The notes under the pieces: model-generated
Told to the model about the DNA's origin: nothing
The model's database searches: none
The model's input: the letters and a program-made list of their open reading frames with translations, nothing else
Position numbers and translations under genes: made by a program
From: Brachyspira sp. SAP_772
GTDB taxonomy: Bacteria > Spirochaetota > Brachyspiria > Brachyspirales > Brachyspiraceae
Reading direction: 5' to 3'
NCBI RefSeq assembly: GCF_009755885.1
Contig: NZ_VYIX01000001.1
Coordinates: forward strand, 732,157-796,156
DNA: 64,000 nt
Part shown: positions 48,595-57,310 of the stretch, piece by piece
Layout: each line of letters begins with the position of its first letter
How positions within the stretch are numbered: the first letter of the stretch is position 1

Positions 48595-48658
48595 CTATAC
48601 TATTACCTCTAAAAAATTAGTTTTTTTAATTTATTTTATTTAAATTTAATAAAAATTA

Positions 48659-50062
48659 TTAAAAAGTATTCAATTCATTAACTAAACTTTTAAAATATTT
48701 TCCTCTCTCTTCATAATTTTTAAAACTATCAAAACTTGCACATCCCGGTGAAAGCAAAACAGTATCTCCTTTTACAGCTATTTCTTTAGCATAATTAAAC
48801 GCTTCTGTGAAATCTCTCACAATAATTTTATTAGAAACCTCTATCATGTTGTTTAAATCGTCAGATGCTTCACCTGTGAGAATAAGTTTTTTTACTCTCT
48901 CTTCTATAATCGACTTTAAAGGTTTAAAATCTATACCCTTATTTCTTCCACCCATAATGAGTATGATGTCTTTATCAAACGCTTTCAAAGCACTCATAAC
49001 AGCACTCATTGATGTTGCCTTAGAATCATTTATATATCTTACTCCGTCAATTTCTCTTACAAACTCTAATCTATGCTCTATGCTTTTAAAATTATTAACA
49101 GCTTTATCTATATATTCTACTGGTATATTATCTTTTAAACACACCAAAACAGAAGCTAAAATATTTTCTATGTTATGCATTCCAAGAAGTTGTCTTTTTG
49201 CTATAGAAAATAATTTTTCATTGTTATAATACAAACATTCATCTTCACTGTTATAATATAAATTAGCTTCTTTACATTTAGTAGAAAAAGTTAATACATT
49301 AAAAGCTAAATCTTTTGTTTTTATAAGTTCATTATAATATATATTAGTATAATAATTGTCATAATTCAATATTAAAAAGTCATCGCCATTTTGATTTTTA
49401 GTAATATTTTTTTTGGTATTAAAATAATCTTCTATATCATCATACCTATCTAAATGGTCTTCAGCTATATTTAGTATAACAGAAATATGAGAATGAAAAT
49501 TATAAACTGTTTCTAACTGAAAACTAGAAAGTTCTAATACTATATCTTCATCTTTTTCTATACTTTCAACTTCTTTAGAAAAAGTATTTCCAACATTGCC
49601 TAATAATCTAGCCTTTTTATAGGAACTTATAATACTATAAATTAAATTAACTGTAGTAGTTTTGCCATCTGTACCTGTTACTGATATATAATTTCTATCT
49701 GGAATTAAATTATAAGCAAACTCTATCTCCCCTATAACTTTTATACTTCTTTTTTTAGCCTCTTTCACTATATCTATGCTTTGAGGCACTCCGGGAGACA
49801 TTATTATCAATGTAATATCTTCTAAAACATTTATATCTTGCTTTCCAAAGTGTAATTTTATATTTTTATCTTTTAATGCTTCTATACTTGTTTTTAATTC
49901 TTCTTTTGTTTTACTATCACTTAGAGCATATTTAATATTAATATTATTATTGCAATTTATATCATACAAAACATTGGCAATACTAACTCCGCTTCTTAAT
50001 GTAGCACCTAGTATTAATATATTTTGTTTTTCTAAATAGTTTATATATTCTTTATTAAGCAT
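48659..50062 (-). CDS. murD: UDP-N-acetylmuramoyl-alanine:D-glutamate ligase
   Basis: MurD adds D-glutamate to UDP-MurNAc-L-Ala in the cytoplasm. The 467-aa protein has three domains: N-terminal UDP-binding (about 10-110, 'LILGATLRSGVSIANVLYD'), the central ATPase with the P-loop 'ISVTGTDGKTTTVNLIYSI' (about 125-143) and 'LELSSFQLE' (about 175), and the C-terminal domain with 'YINDSKATSMSAVMSALKAF' (about 342-361) and 'LLSPGCASFDSFKNYEERG' (about 437-455). All catalytic motifs are present. It is 5' to the chemoreceptor gene by 64 bp; no other mur gene adjoins, but murI lies elsewhere in the window. Confidence 0.95.
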   Translation of the reverse strand: MLNKEYINYLEKQNILILGATLRSGVSIANVLYDINCNNNINIKYALSDSKTKEELKTSIEALKDKNIKLHFGKQDINVLEDITLIIMSPGVPQSIDIVKEAKKRSIKVIGEIEFAYNLIPDRNYISVTGTDGKTTTVNLIYSIISSYKKARLLGNVGNTFSKEVESIEKDEDIVLELSSFQLETVYNFHSHISVILNIAEDHLDRYDDIEDYFNTKKNITKNQNGDDFLILNYDNYYTNIYYNELIKTKDLAFNVLTFSTKCKEANLYYNSEDECLYYNNEKLFSIAKRQLLGMHNIENILASVLVCLKDNIPVEYIDKAVNNFKSIEHRLEFVREIDGVRYINDSKATSMSAVMSALKAFDKDIILIMGGRNKGIDFKPLKSIIEERVKKLILTGEASDDLNNMIEVSNKIIVRDFTEAFNYAKEIAVKGDTVLLSPGCASFDSFKNYEERGKYFKSLVNELNTF

Positions 50063-50136
50063 TTTTATTCCAATTTTTTTTCTTTATATTATACCAAAAA
50101 GAGTAATAAATTTAAATGTGTTTTATACATATAAAA

Positions 50137-50172
50137 AAAGCTAACTTATGTAATTACATATAAGTTAGCTTT
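50137..50172 (-). terminator. Intrinsic terminator after the lipoprotein gene at 50209
   Basis: AAAGCTAACTTAT (50137-50149) and ATAAGTTAGCTTT (50160-50172) form a perfect 13-bp stem around a 10-base loop. On the minus strand it is followed by TTTTTTTAT. It lies 37 bp after the stop. Confidence 0.85.
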
Positions 50173-50208
50173 AATTCTTCTACATTAACAACAAAATTAA
50201 CAATAAAA

Positions 50209-50607
50209 TTATTCAGTAAATAAAGGAGTAGTTTTATTAGTATCAAATCCTATAATCTTTGTAACTATTAAATATTTGTTGGTAGTGCCTTCTTCCATAC
50301 CTGCCCTATTTTCCAAATAACCTTCTACTTTAAGATTAACTTTAGTAGGCTCAGCAAAATTAAAAGCAGTATATTCTCTCTCTAAATTAATATACTCCCC
50401 TTCCATAGCTACAGGATAATTTTTCATCTCTGCATAGTTACTAAATATGGCAGAATCAGCGTAATAAACAAAATCTCCTTCAAAATAAGTAGTCTTTGAA
50501 GTTAATTGTGCTTCATTTGGCATAGCAGCACTTTCATTCTTTTCTGTTTTATTAGAGCAAGAAATAGCTAAAATAAATACTATAAATAGTAAAAATATTC
50601 TCTTCAT
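50209..50607 (-). CDS. Hypothetical lipoprotein, 132 aa
   Basis: A lipoprotein signal ('MKRIFLLFIVFILAISCSNK', Cys at about 17) precedes a short Ser/Glu/Ala-rich spacer. A beta-type domain follows: 'TTYFEGDFVYYADSAIFSNYAEMKNYPVAME' (about 40-70), 'GEYINLEREYTAFNFAEPTKVNLKVEGYLENRAGMEEG' and 'NKYLIVTKIIGFD'. The last part resembles OB-like domains of NlpE-type lipoproteins ('V.L.GY.E.RP..EG'), but this is only a pattern likeness. It is a single-gene unit with its own terminator. Confidence 0.72.
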   Translation of the reverse strand: MKRIFLLFIVFILAISCSNKTEKNESAAMPNEAQLTSKTTYFEGDFVYYADSAIFSNYAEMKNYPVAMEGEYINLEREYTAFNFAEPTKVNLKVEGYLENRAGMEEGTTNKYLIVTKIIGFDTNKTTPLFTE

Positions 50608-50704
50608 TTTTTGTCCTTTCTATATAATAGAATAGATTTTAACATAAATATTTTTTTGTTACAAATTTACCTAATATCATAAACATATTCATTTATTAAT
50701 TTTT

Positions 50705-51473
50705 CTACTTAATTAAAATTAATATTTTTTTTATTTTAAATACTCCTAATGTATCTGCTTTTTCTACAATATCTAAGTAATTGAGTAGTACATTATAATA
50801 TTCTCTATTAAAGAAATCATGTATTATAATTACAGCATTTCTACAATAAAATATGCTATTTAATACACAAGCAACTCTAAATCTACCATCAACAAGTATA
50901 GTATCTATATTGTTCATTTCTTCTTTACTCAATTTAGTAAACACATATTTAGAATAATTAGGATATGACTCTCTAGCAGAATCATCTATGGTCTACTCCA
51001 ATCTCCAACTTTTCCTATATCTACATAATAAAATTTTAATCTAGAAGCTTGTTCTGCTTCAAAAATAGTATTATTATTTCTCATATATTCAAGCCAGTTA
51101 GGATCTCCTTCTATAGATATTATATTGGCATTTGTCATTTTTGATACTATAGAAGTACTACCATCAGCTCCAAATTCAATATAATTTTTACTATTTTTTA
51201 TATGTTTTATAAATAATTCTCTCTCAGAATTGCTCATATGAATAGGTAATTTAATATTTAATTTTTCTAAGTTATTTAATATCAGTTCAAAATTTTTAGA
51301 TAAGTTATTTATTTTTTATTTAAATCTTCATATTTTTTATTATTATTTTTCATTTCTTTCAATAATTCGATATTTAAATTAACACTATAGATTAAGTATT
51401 CCCTAACAGCATTTCTTAAATTTTTAAAAGGTATCCACCAGACTATTTTATTCATTATTTCATCTATGTTCAT
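50705..51473 (-). pseudogene. SAM-methyltransferase-like gene broken by two 1-base deletions
   Basis: Three frames in succession make one coherent protein of about 256 aa. It starts at ATG 51473 behind AGGAG with 'MNIDEIMNKIVWWIPFKNLR', continues with a coiled coil, then 'NYIEFGADGSTSIVSKMTNANIISIEGDPNWLEYM' (a Rossmann-type SAM-binding opening), 'KLSKEEMNNIDTILVDGRFRVACVLN' and 'FNREYYNVLLNYLDIVEKADTLGVFKI'. The first break is in an A6 run (51312-51317 as T6 on the plus strand): seven A would restore 'EDLNKKINNLSKNF'. The second is near 50986-50990: one more A restores 'SRPIDDSARESYPNYSKY'. Both breaks are single-base losses. It could be a real decayed gene, a slippage-controlled gene or a sequencing error. 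Confidence 0.75.
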
Positions 51474-51506
51474 AATATCTCCTATGCAAATAAATTTATG
51501 CAATAA

Positions 51507-51545
51507 ACAACCTATGCTACATTTTTTGAATGTAACATAGGTTGT
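51507..51545 (-). terminator. Hairpin between the repeat-tailed gene and the methyltransferase-like gene
   Basis: ACAACCTATGCTACAT (51507-51522) and ATGTAACATAGGTTGT (51530-51545) form a 16-bp stem with one G-T pair and a 7-base loop. On the minus strand the following TTTATTGC is only moderately T-rich, so it may be a partial terminator or attenuator. On the plus strand it is followed by AATTTTTTAG. Confidence 0.6.
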
Positions 51546-51594
51546 AATTTTTTAGTTTTTAAATTATTATAAACCTGTATGTACTCTTTACATA

Positions 51595-54144
51595 TTATTT
51601 CTGGTCTGGTCTGGTCTGGTCTGGTCTGGTCTGGTCTGGTCTTATTTTAAATTTAGACCTAAAACTTTCACGCCACTTTTTTACTGGTATCCACCAAGCT
51701 ATTTTATTAATACTATTTTCATTAACTCTAAAAGTAAATTTTATTCCAAACAAATATGCAAAAATATAATTATTTGTATTATAAATTCCAAAAAATTTTA
51801 TCCAATTTCTATTTTCTCTAATTTCATTAATTAATTTCATTTTTTCATTATTAAGTCTTATCAATTCATCACTTATCTGATTTATTCTATTATCTAATTT
51901 TGGAATTATATTTTTATTTAATTTACTAATATTAATTTTTAACTCATTATTTTCTTTTATAAGTATATTTATAATATTAGTTTTATAATCATCATCTTTT
52001 ATTTTTTTATCAGAATACAAAGCATTTTTTATCCATTCTAAAGATCTATCTTTTTCTTTTTCTAAAATATTATTTATTTCGGTATAGTCCATATAGAATA
52101 AAAGTTCATAGTTAATGGCATTGGTTTCATTTACTATATCTTTAGAGATAGGTAAAAGTCTATTTTTTATATCAAATAAATTCAAAATAGAATTTATCCT
52201 ATTTAGGTTGCTTTCATAATAATCATAACGCAAACATAAAAAAGGTTTATTATATATAATAGAAAAACACGTCCCATGAAACCCATCTGTTATAATACAT
52301 GAAGCATTCTTTATTAAAGATAACCACTCTTCAGGTTTTTCTATAAAACCATCACTTCTATGATTTGAAAATATAACTTTTTTATTTATTTTTAAAGCTA
52401 TTTCATTAACAACTTCTTTCACTTTTTCTTTACTATGTACATAACAAAAAATATAATCCGATATATTTTCATCATTATAAATCAACTTATCATATTCTTT
52501 TCTATCTATTAAAAATACAGGATCTAATACAAAATCTGATTTTATATTTAAATTCTCATTAAAAAAATTAACTGTTTTCTTTTCTCTAATGGAAATATAA
52601 TCAAATAATGATAAATAATATTTCACAGTTTGATTGTATACATAGTCTGAGTATAATTTTTGATTATCATCACCTACAGAAGTAGAAATAGCTATCTTTT
52701 TCTTGCTATTTTCCACAAATTCTAAAAAATATATATATTTACTATAATCAGATACCATATCTCTAGATAAAAAATTGTTCCATAATTGATCCGAAGCTGT
52801 TATGAACATATCACATTTATTATTCAATTCATGTAAAGATTCTTTATTTATATTATCAAATATATTAACATAATATTTTTCAGCGAATTCTCTAGCAATT
52901 CCTTTACTATAATAATTATACATGTTAGCATCTTTATCTAGTGTATCTAATACTAATATTGAAAAACCAAGATTTTCTAATAATTTATATAAAGCATAAT
53001 ATGTTAATATAGCACCATAGTTATTAGCAAACCAAAAACCTACTAAACATATATCAAATTTGTCATAATTTAAGAATAATTCCTTTAAACTCTCTTTGTC
53101 AAAATTATCAAAAAAATATTTTCTATTCCCTAATACTTTGATTTTTCCATTTATTCCTCCATTTGAAGGTTTTATAGAAGTAACATTCTTATAGGTAAAA
53201 GAACTATTTATAATATCGAATATATATTTAGCTTTTTTGCTATTTATTAATGTAAGACCTACTCCCTTATTATCATTATCTTTTACACCCCAATAATCAC
53301 CAATACTAATATCTCCAACCCTTTCATATTTTCTATATTTACAACGTAAACATTCTTCTTTCACAGATATATGTTTTAAAAATGATTGTATATAAATATC
53401 ATAACAACCCCTAGATATATATTCTCTATTATCCCATTTAATATATATCTTATGATCAGCATTCCAACCAAATTTTTCTTTATCTCTAAAACTAACATAC
53501 TCTATATTTTTAATTTCTTCATCTGTAAATAATTCTTTTAAATACTTTTTCCAAACTTTTTGAGGTACTATACTATTACAAAGCAAATCAACTGTAATTA
53601 AATTATCATAATCTTTTCCTAAATAAGAGTATAAAGCAGATACCTGGCAAGGACATCCGCTAAATAATACTTGCTTTTTTTCATTAAGTAATTTTTTTAT
53701 TTCTAAAAAAGTATTTCTTAAACTACTTTCTATATATTTAGAGCCTCTTAATTTATCTAAATCTTGTTCATTATTAATTATAATATGCTCAACTCCAAGC
53801 CAATCTTTAGTAAAAGCAGCTCCACATACATAACCATTATTTTCCAATACATAATTAGCTAATATAGTAAACATACCGCCTGATGAACTTTTCATCCTTA
53901 TATCATCACTAGCTCTAACATCATATATTTCTTGTTTGAAATTGGTTTTAAAATTATCATTCAAAGCATGACATTTTTTTACACACAAACCGCAATTTGT
54001 ACATCTATCTTCATCTATTAGAGGATAACGAAATCCTTCTTTTGTCTCTATCATTTCTATAGCATTATGAGGACATACTTTTTCACAAACAGAACAACCA
54101 GTACATTCTATTTTATTTAAAATATCTATACTATTATTTTTCAC
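51595..54144 (-). CDS. Ferredoxin/FrhB-type flavin-iron-sulfur module fused to polysaccharide pyruvyl transferase
   Basis: The 849-aa protein joins several parts. Residues 12-60 hold two 4Fe-4S motifs ('CTGCSVCEKVCP', 'CTNCGLCVKKC'). About 75-345 is a coenzyme-F420-hydrogenase beta (FrhB_FdhB) N plus C module ('SSSGGMFTILANYVLENNGYVCGAAF', 'LFSGCPCQVSALYSYLG', 'CLRCKYRKYERVGDISIGDYWGV'). About 365-660 is a polysaccharide pyruvyl transferase ('VGFWFANNYGAILTYYALYKLLENLG', 'SLIKNASCIITDGFHGTCFSII'). About 715-770 is a coiled coil, followed by an 'INKIAWWIPVKKWRESFR' module. The end is 'RPDQT' repeats from a 5-bp repeat, then TAA. It likely modifies surface glycan with an oxidised or pyruvylated sugar. 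It is a single gene downstream of lysS. Confidence 0.85.
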   Translation of the reverse strand: MKNNSIDILNKIECTGCSVCEKVCPHNAIEMIETKEGFRYPLIDEDRCTNCGLCVKKCHALNDNFKTNFKQEIYDVRASDDIRMKSSSGGMFTILANYVLENNGYVCGAAFTKDWLGVEHIIINNEQDLDKLRGSKYIESSLRNTFLEIKKLLNEKKQVLFSGCPCQVSALYSYLGKDYDNLITVDLLCNSIVPQKVWKKYLKELFTDEEIKNIEYVSFRDKEKFGWNADHKIYIKWDNREYISRGCYDIYIQSFLKHISVKEECLRCKYRKYERVGDISIGDYWGVKDNDNKGVGLTLINSKKAKYIFDIINSSFTYKNVTSIKPSNGGINGKIKVLGNRKYFFDNFDKESLKELFLNYDKFDICLVGFWFANNYGAILTYYALYKLLENLGFSILVLDTLDKDANMYNYYSKGIAREFAEKYYVNIFDNINKESLHELNNKCDMFITASDQLWNNFLSRDMVSDYSKYIYFLEFVENSKKKIAISTSVGDDNQKLYSDYVYNQTVKYYLSLFDYISIREKKTVNFFNENLNIKSDFVLDPVFLIDRKEYDKLIYNDENISDYIFCYVHSKEKVKEVVNEIALKINKKVIFSNHRSDGFIEKPEEWLSLIKNASCIITDGFHGTCFSIIYNKPFLCLRYDYYESNLNRINSILNLFDIKNRLLPISKDIVNETNAINYELLFYMDYTEINNILEKEKDRSLEWIKNALYSDKKIKDDDYKTNIINILIKENNELKINISKLNKNIIPKLDNRINQISDELIRLNNEKMKLINEIRENRNWIKFFGIYNTNNYIFAYLFGIKFTFRVNENSINKIAWWIPVKKWRESFRSKFKIRPDQTRPDQTRPDQK
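51600..51642 (-). repeat. Pentanucleotide simple-sequence repeat, 8 units (TCTGG on plus, CCAGA on minus)
   Basis: Eight perfect copies of a 5-bp unit plus three bases lie at the very end of the coding frame of the fusion gene. Since 5 is not a multiple of 3, each unit gained or lost shifts the frame. In the present 8-unit state the frame closes three bases after the repeat. It is the only such repeat seen in the window. Confidence 0.95.
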
Positions 54145-54281
54145 AAATTACTCCATTTATTATAATTTTTTGATTAGCTTGCTTGCTTTAATAAAGTATA
54201 AAGCTAAATAATTTAATTTATTTGATATATTCATACACTATTATTATATAATAAAATAATATTAATATCAAATAAATTTCA

Positions 54282-55802
54282 CTATTCTAACTTTCTCATT
54301 TGGGGGAAAAGAATAGTATCTCTAATGCTAGGCACATTTAAGAAAAGTATAGCCATTCTATCTATTCCTATGCCAAGACCGCCTGTAGGAGGAAGCCCAT
54401 ATTCTAATGCGTTAATAAAATCTAAATCCATATCCATAGTTTCATCTTCACCGCGAGCTTTTGCTTTTAACTGCTCTTCAAAACGCTCTTTTTGGTCTAT
54501 TGGGTCATTAAGCTCACTAAATCCATTAGACATCTCCATTCCGCCAATAAAGAGTTCGTATCTCTCTGTAATGTCTGGATTGTCAGGATAAGATTTTGAA
54601 AGAGGAGAAACTGCTTTAGGATAATTAATAACAAATGTAGGCTGAATAAGTTTTTCTTCAACTTTCTCTTCAAATACCGCAACCATTACTTCCCATTTAG
54701 TAGGCTTGCTTTTTGAAGTGTCTATCTCTACTCCTATTGATTTTGCTTTTGATATAGCTTCATCGTCTGATTCTATAGCATTGAAATCAAGACCTGAATG
54801 CTCTTTAACTAAATCAACCATAGGTATTCTTGCAAATGGAGGCTTAAAATTAATCTCATAATCTTTATATTGAGAGTTATATTTTCCATTTAATTTAAAA
54901 CATACTTTTGAGAACACCTCTTCTACCAATTCCATAACCTTGTGGAAATTAGCATAAGCCATATAAGCTTCCATCATAGTAAACTCTGGATTATGTCTTG
55001 TAGATATTCCTTCATTACGGAAATTTCTGTTAAGCTCAAATACTTTATCAAAACCGCCAACTATAAGCCTTTTTAAATAAAGTTCAGGTGCTATTCTTAA
55101 ATAAAGTGTCATATCTAAAGTATTATGATGTGTAACAAATGGTTTAGCCTTAGCTCCTCCAATTAATGGGTGCATCATAGGAGTTTCTACTTCAAGAAAG
55201 TTATTTTCTATCATTACTTCTCTTATAGCAGATATCATTTTAGAACGTTTAATAAATGCTTCTTTAACGTCATCATTCATTATTAAATCAACATATCTTT
55301 GTCTATAACGAAGCTCTGTGTCAGTTAGTCCGTGGAATTTTTCAGGAAGCGGATTTAATGATTTTGTAAGAAGCTTTAATTCGCTTGCATATATTGTAAT
55401 CTCTCCTGTTTTTGTTTTAAAAACAGTTCCTTTTACTCCAACAATATCACCTATATCTATAAGTTTTTTGAATACTGTATTATAAAACTCATCGCCAAGC
55501 TTATCTTTTTGTATATAAGCTTGAATAGTGCCTACTGAATCTTTTATAGTTAAAAATGAAGATTTACCCATAACTCTATAAAGCATAATTCTTCCAGCAA
55601 CGGCAACTTCAGTTTCATTCTTTTCAAGCTCTTCAAATTTCTCTGCTATATCCTTTGATTTATAAGTTACATCATAACTATTTGGAAACGGGTTTATTCC
55701 CATACTTCTTAATGTGTTTAACTTTTCTTTTCTGTTTTCTTTTTCTACACTAGTATTTTTTTCATTTTGTGTGTTTTCAGAATGATTTTGATTTTCTGAC
55801 AT
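54282..55802 (-). CDS. lysS: Lysyl-tRNA synthetase, class II
   Basis: LysS charges tRNA-Lys. The 506-aa protein has a charged N-terminal tail (about 1-25), the anticodon-binding OB fold (about 60-155, 'VAVAGRIMLYRVMGKSSFLTIKDSVG') and the class II core with all three motifs: motif 1 near 'RSKMISAIREVMIENNFLEVETPMMHPLIGGAKAKPF', motif 2 'FELNRNFRNEGISTRHNPEFTMMEAY' (about 260-285) and motif 3 'GGLGIGIDRMAILFLN' (about 475-490). Length is normal. It is followed by a 137-bp gap and then the fusion gene; no T-box is expected in a spirochaete and none was seen. Confidence 0.97.
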   Translation of the reverse strand: MSENQNHSENTQNEKNTSVEKENRKEKLNTLRSMGINPFPNSYDVTYKSKDIAEKFEELEKNETEVAVAGRIMLYRVMGKSSFLTIKDSVGTIQAYIQKDKLGDEFYNTVFKKLIDIGDIVGVKGTVFKTKTGEITIYASELKLLTKSLNPLPEKFHGLTDTELRYRQRYVDLIMNDDVKEAFIKRSKMISAIREVMIENNFLEVETPMMHPLIGGAKAKPFVTHHNTLDMTLYLRIAPELYLKRLIVGGFDKVFELNRNFRNEGISTRHNPEFTMMEAYMAYANFHKVMELVEEVFSKVCFKLNGKYNSQYKDYEINFKPPFARIPMVDLVKEHSGLDFNAIESDDEAISKAKSIGVEIDTSKSKPTKWEVMVAVFEEKVEEKLIQPTFVINYPKAVSPLSKSYPDNPDITERYELFIGGMEMSNGFSELNDPIDQKERFEEQLKAKARGEDETMDMDLDFINALEYGLPPTGGLGIGIDRMAILFLNVPSIRDTILFPQMRKLE

Positions 55803-55945
55803 TAAATTATCCCTCTTAACAAATATTTCTATTTTAACAGTTTAAATAACTGAAAATAATACAATAAATATATATTATATTAAAAAAAAACTCTATAACA
55901 AAAAAATGATTATTTAAAAGAAAAATAATAAAATTAATTAACAAA

Positions 55946-56449
55946 TTATCCCGCTAAATCACCATACTCAATATTTTTATCGCCATCAACATAAACTATC
56001 AAAGAATGATGCTTAAAATAATCAGGTTCAAAAAGTATATGCATAGTAGTATCTGGTCTAGATTCATCTTCCTCAAAATCAATTAGTATGCTATCTAAAT
56101 ACATAGCCTTATAAAAATCTTCCTCTTTTATTGGAATATTAATTATCTCGCCAATAGCATTTTGATAAGAATTATCATCTATTTGTTTATTTGTAGAAAC
56201 CCACTCTTCTGCCAAAGTAATACATTGTTTTGAAATAAGAAAGTCAGAAATAGCTTTTTTATGCTCTTCTATCCATTTCAATATTTCATTAATTTTATCT
56301 GCATATTTTAATAACATATCAGATTTATTCGATTCCTCTCCAAAATCTATAATCAAACTAATATTCTCATCTTCCCATAAATTGCATGAAGCTTCATAAG
56401 AAAAATAATCACTTTCAGAAAAATCTTTTATTTGTAAAGAATTTGACAT
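55946..56449 (-). CDS. DUF2262-like protein, 167 aa
   Basis: The protein is acidic and soluble. The C-terminal half reads like DUF2262: 'LDSILIDFEEDESRPDTTMHILFEPDYFKHHSLIVYVDGDKNIEYGDLAG', where the final 'HSLIVYVDGD..I..GDLAG' closely follows that family's 'GHSIIVxVDxxGxFxxAxIAG' ending. The N-terminal half has 'WEDENISLIIDFGEES' and the helix 'LKWIEEHKKAISDFLI'. The family is of unknown function and is often found next to other small cytoplasmic proteins. It lies between lysS and the cytidylate-kinase-like gene on the same strand, with 59 and 143 bp gaps. Confidence 0.65.
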   Translation of the reverse strand: MSNSLQIKDFSESDYFSYEASCNLWEDENISLIIDFGEESNKSDMLLKYADKINEILKWIEEHKKAISDFLISKQCITLAEEWVSTNKQIDDNSYQNAIGEIINIPIKEEDFYKAMYLDSILIDFEEDESRPDTTMHILFEPDYFKHHSLIVYVDGDKNIEYGDLAG

Positions 56450-56508
56450 CTCTAACTAATCCTAAAATAGTTTTGTTAATAGTATAATACATTAAATTAT
56501 AAAATTCA

Positions 56509-57141
56509 TCATTTTTTTATATTTTTTAATTTTTTATTCATACCATATATTATAATATCGCAAATCTCATCATAATTAAAACAACCGCTATCTAAAGTCA
56601 TATTATAATTTATCATATTCCCCCATTCTTCTCCAGTATAATATTTATGATAATTATATCTATAAGAATCCATATTCTTTAACTCTCTCTCAGCATTTTC
56701 TATATTTACTCCATATTCTTCATTTATTCTTTTTATTCTATTTTCTATAGAAGAGTGAATAAATACATTAAAAGAATTATCAGAATATTTTAATATAAAA
56801 CTAGCACACCTCCCTATTATAATAGCTGATTCTTTTTTAGCTATATCACTTATTACTTTGCTTTGTATTTCAAATATTCTATCTAGTGTAGAATAAGTTT
56901 TATTTCCTGCAAAAGGGCTTTCAAATTTTCTTTTATTATATGCTGTAAAAAATATATTATCATTTATAAAACATTCATCTTTCAATTCTATAATACCTCT
57001 AGCTAATCCTGTTTTATCAACAACTATATCAATCAATTCTTTATCATAAAAATTGACATTCAGTATTTTAGCTAATTTCTCTCCAATTAGCCTTCCTCCG
57101 CTTCCATATTGTCTGCTTATTGTTATAATAAAATTATCCAT
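56509..57141 (-). CDS. Cytidylate kinase-like protein (Cytidylate_kin2 family)
   Basis: The 210-aa protein opens with 'IITISRQYGSGGRLIGEKLAKILNVNFYDKELIDIV' (about 4-39), the P-loop of the Cytidylate_kin2 family ('SRQYGSGG' with the phosphate-binding Gly run) followed by 'YDKEL'. Later it has 'SDIAKKESAIIIGRCASFIL' (about 93-112) and the lid-like 'RIKRINEEYGVNIENAERELKNMDSYRYNYHKYYTG' (about 131-166). The family differs from the true Cmk; it may phosphorylate a nucleotide or another small molecule. It is divergent from the ABC exporter gene. Confidence 0.88.
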   Translation of the reverse strand: MDNFIITISRQYGSGGRLIGEKLAKILNVNFYDKELIDIVVDKTGLARGIIELKDECFINDNIFFTAYNKRKFESPFAGNKTYSTLDRIFEIQSKVISDIAKKESAIIIGRCASFILKYSDNSFNVFIHSSIENRIKRINEEYGVNIENAERELKNMDSYRYNYHKYYTGEEWGNMINYNMTLDSGCFNYDEICDIIIYGMNKKLKNIKK

Positions 57142-57310
57142 AAAACTATATTAACTTTTATAAAATATTGTTAAATATTATAATATAAAAAATATTTAAA
57201 TCCATACTAATAATTAACTATTATTCAAATTAATTGTTTTTTATTGCATTAATTAATAATTAAATATAAAATATATAAAACTTGATTGCATATAATTTTT
57301 AGGATTTTAA

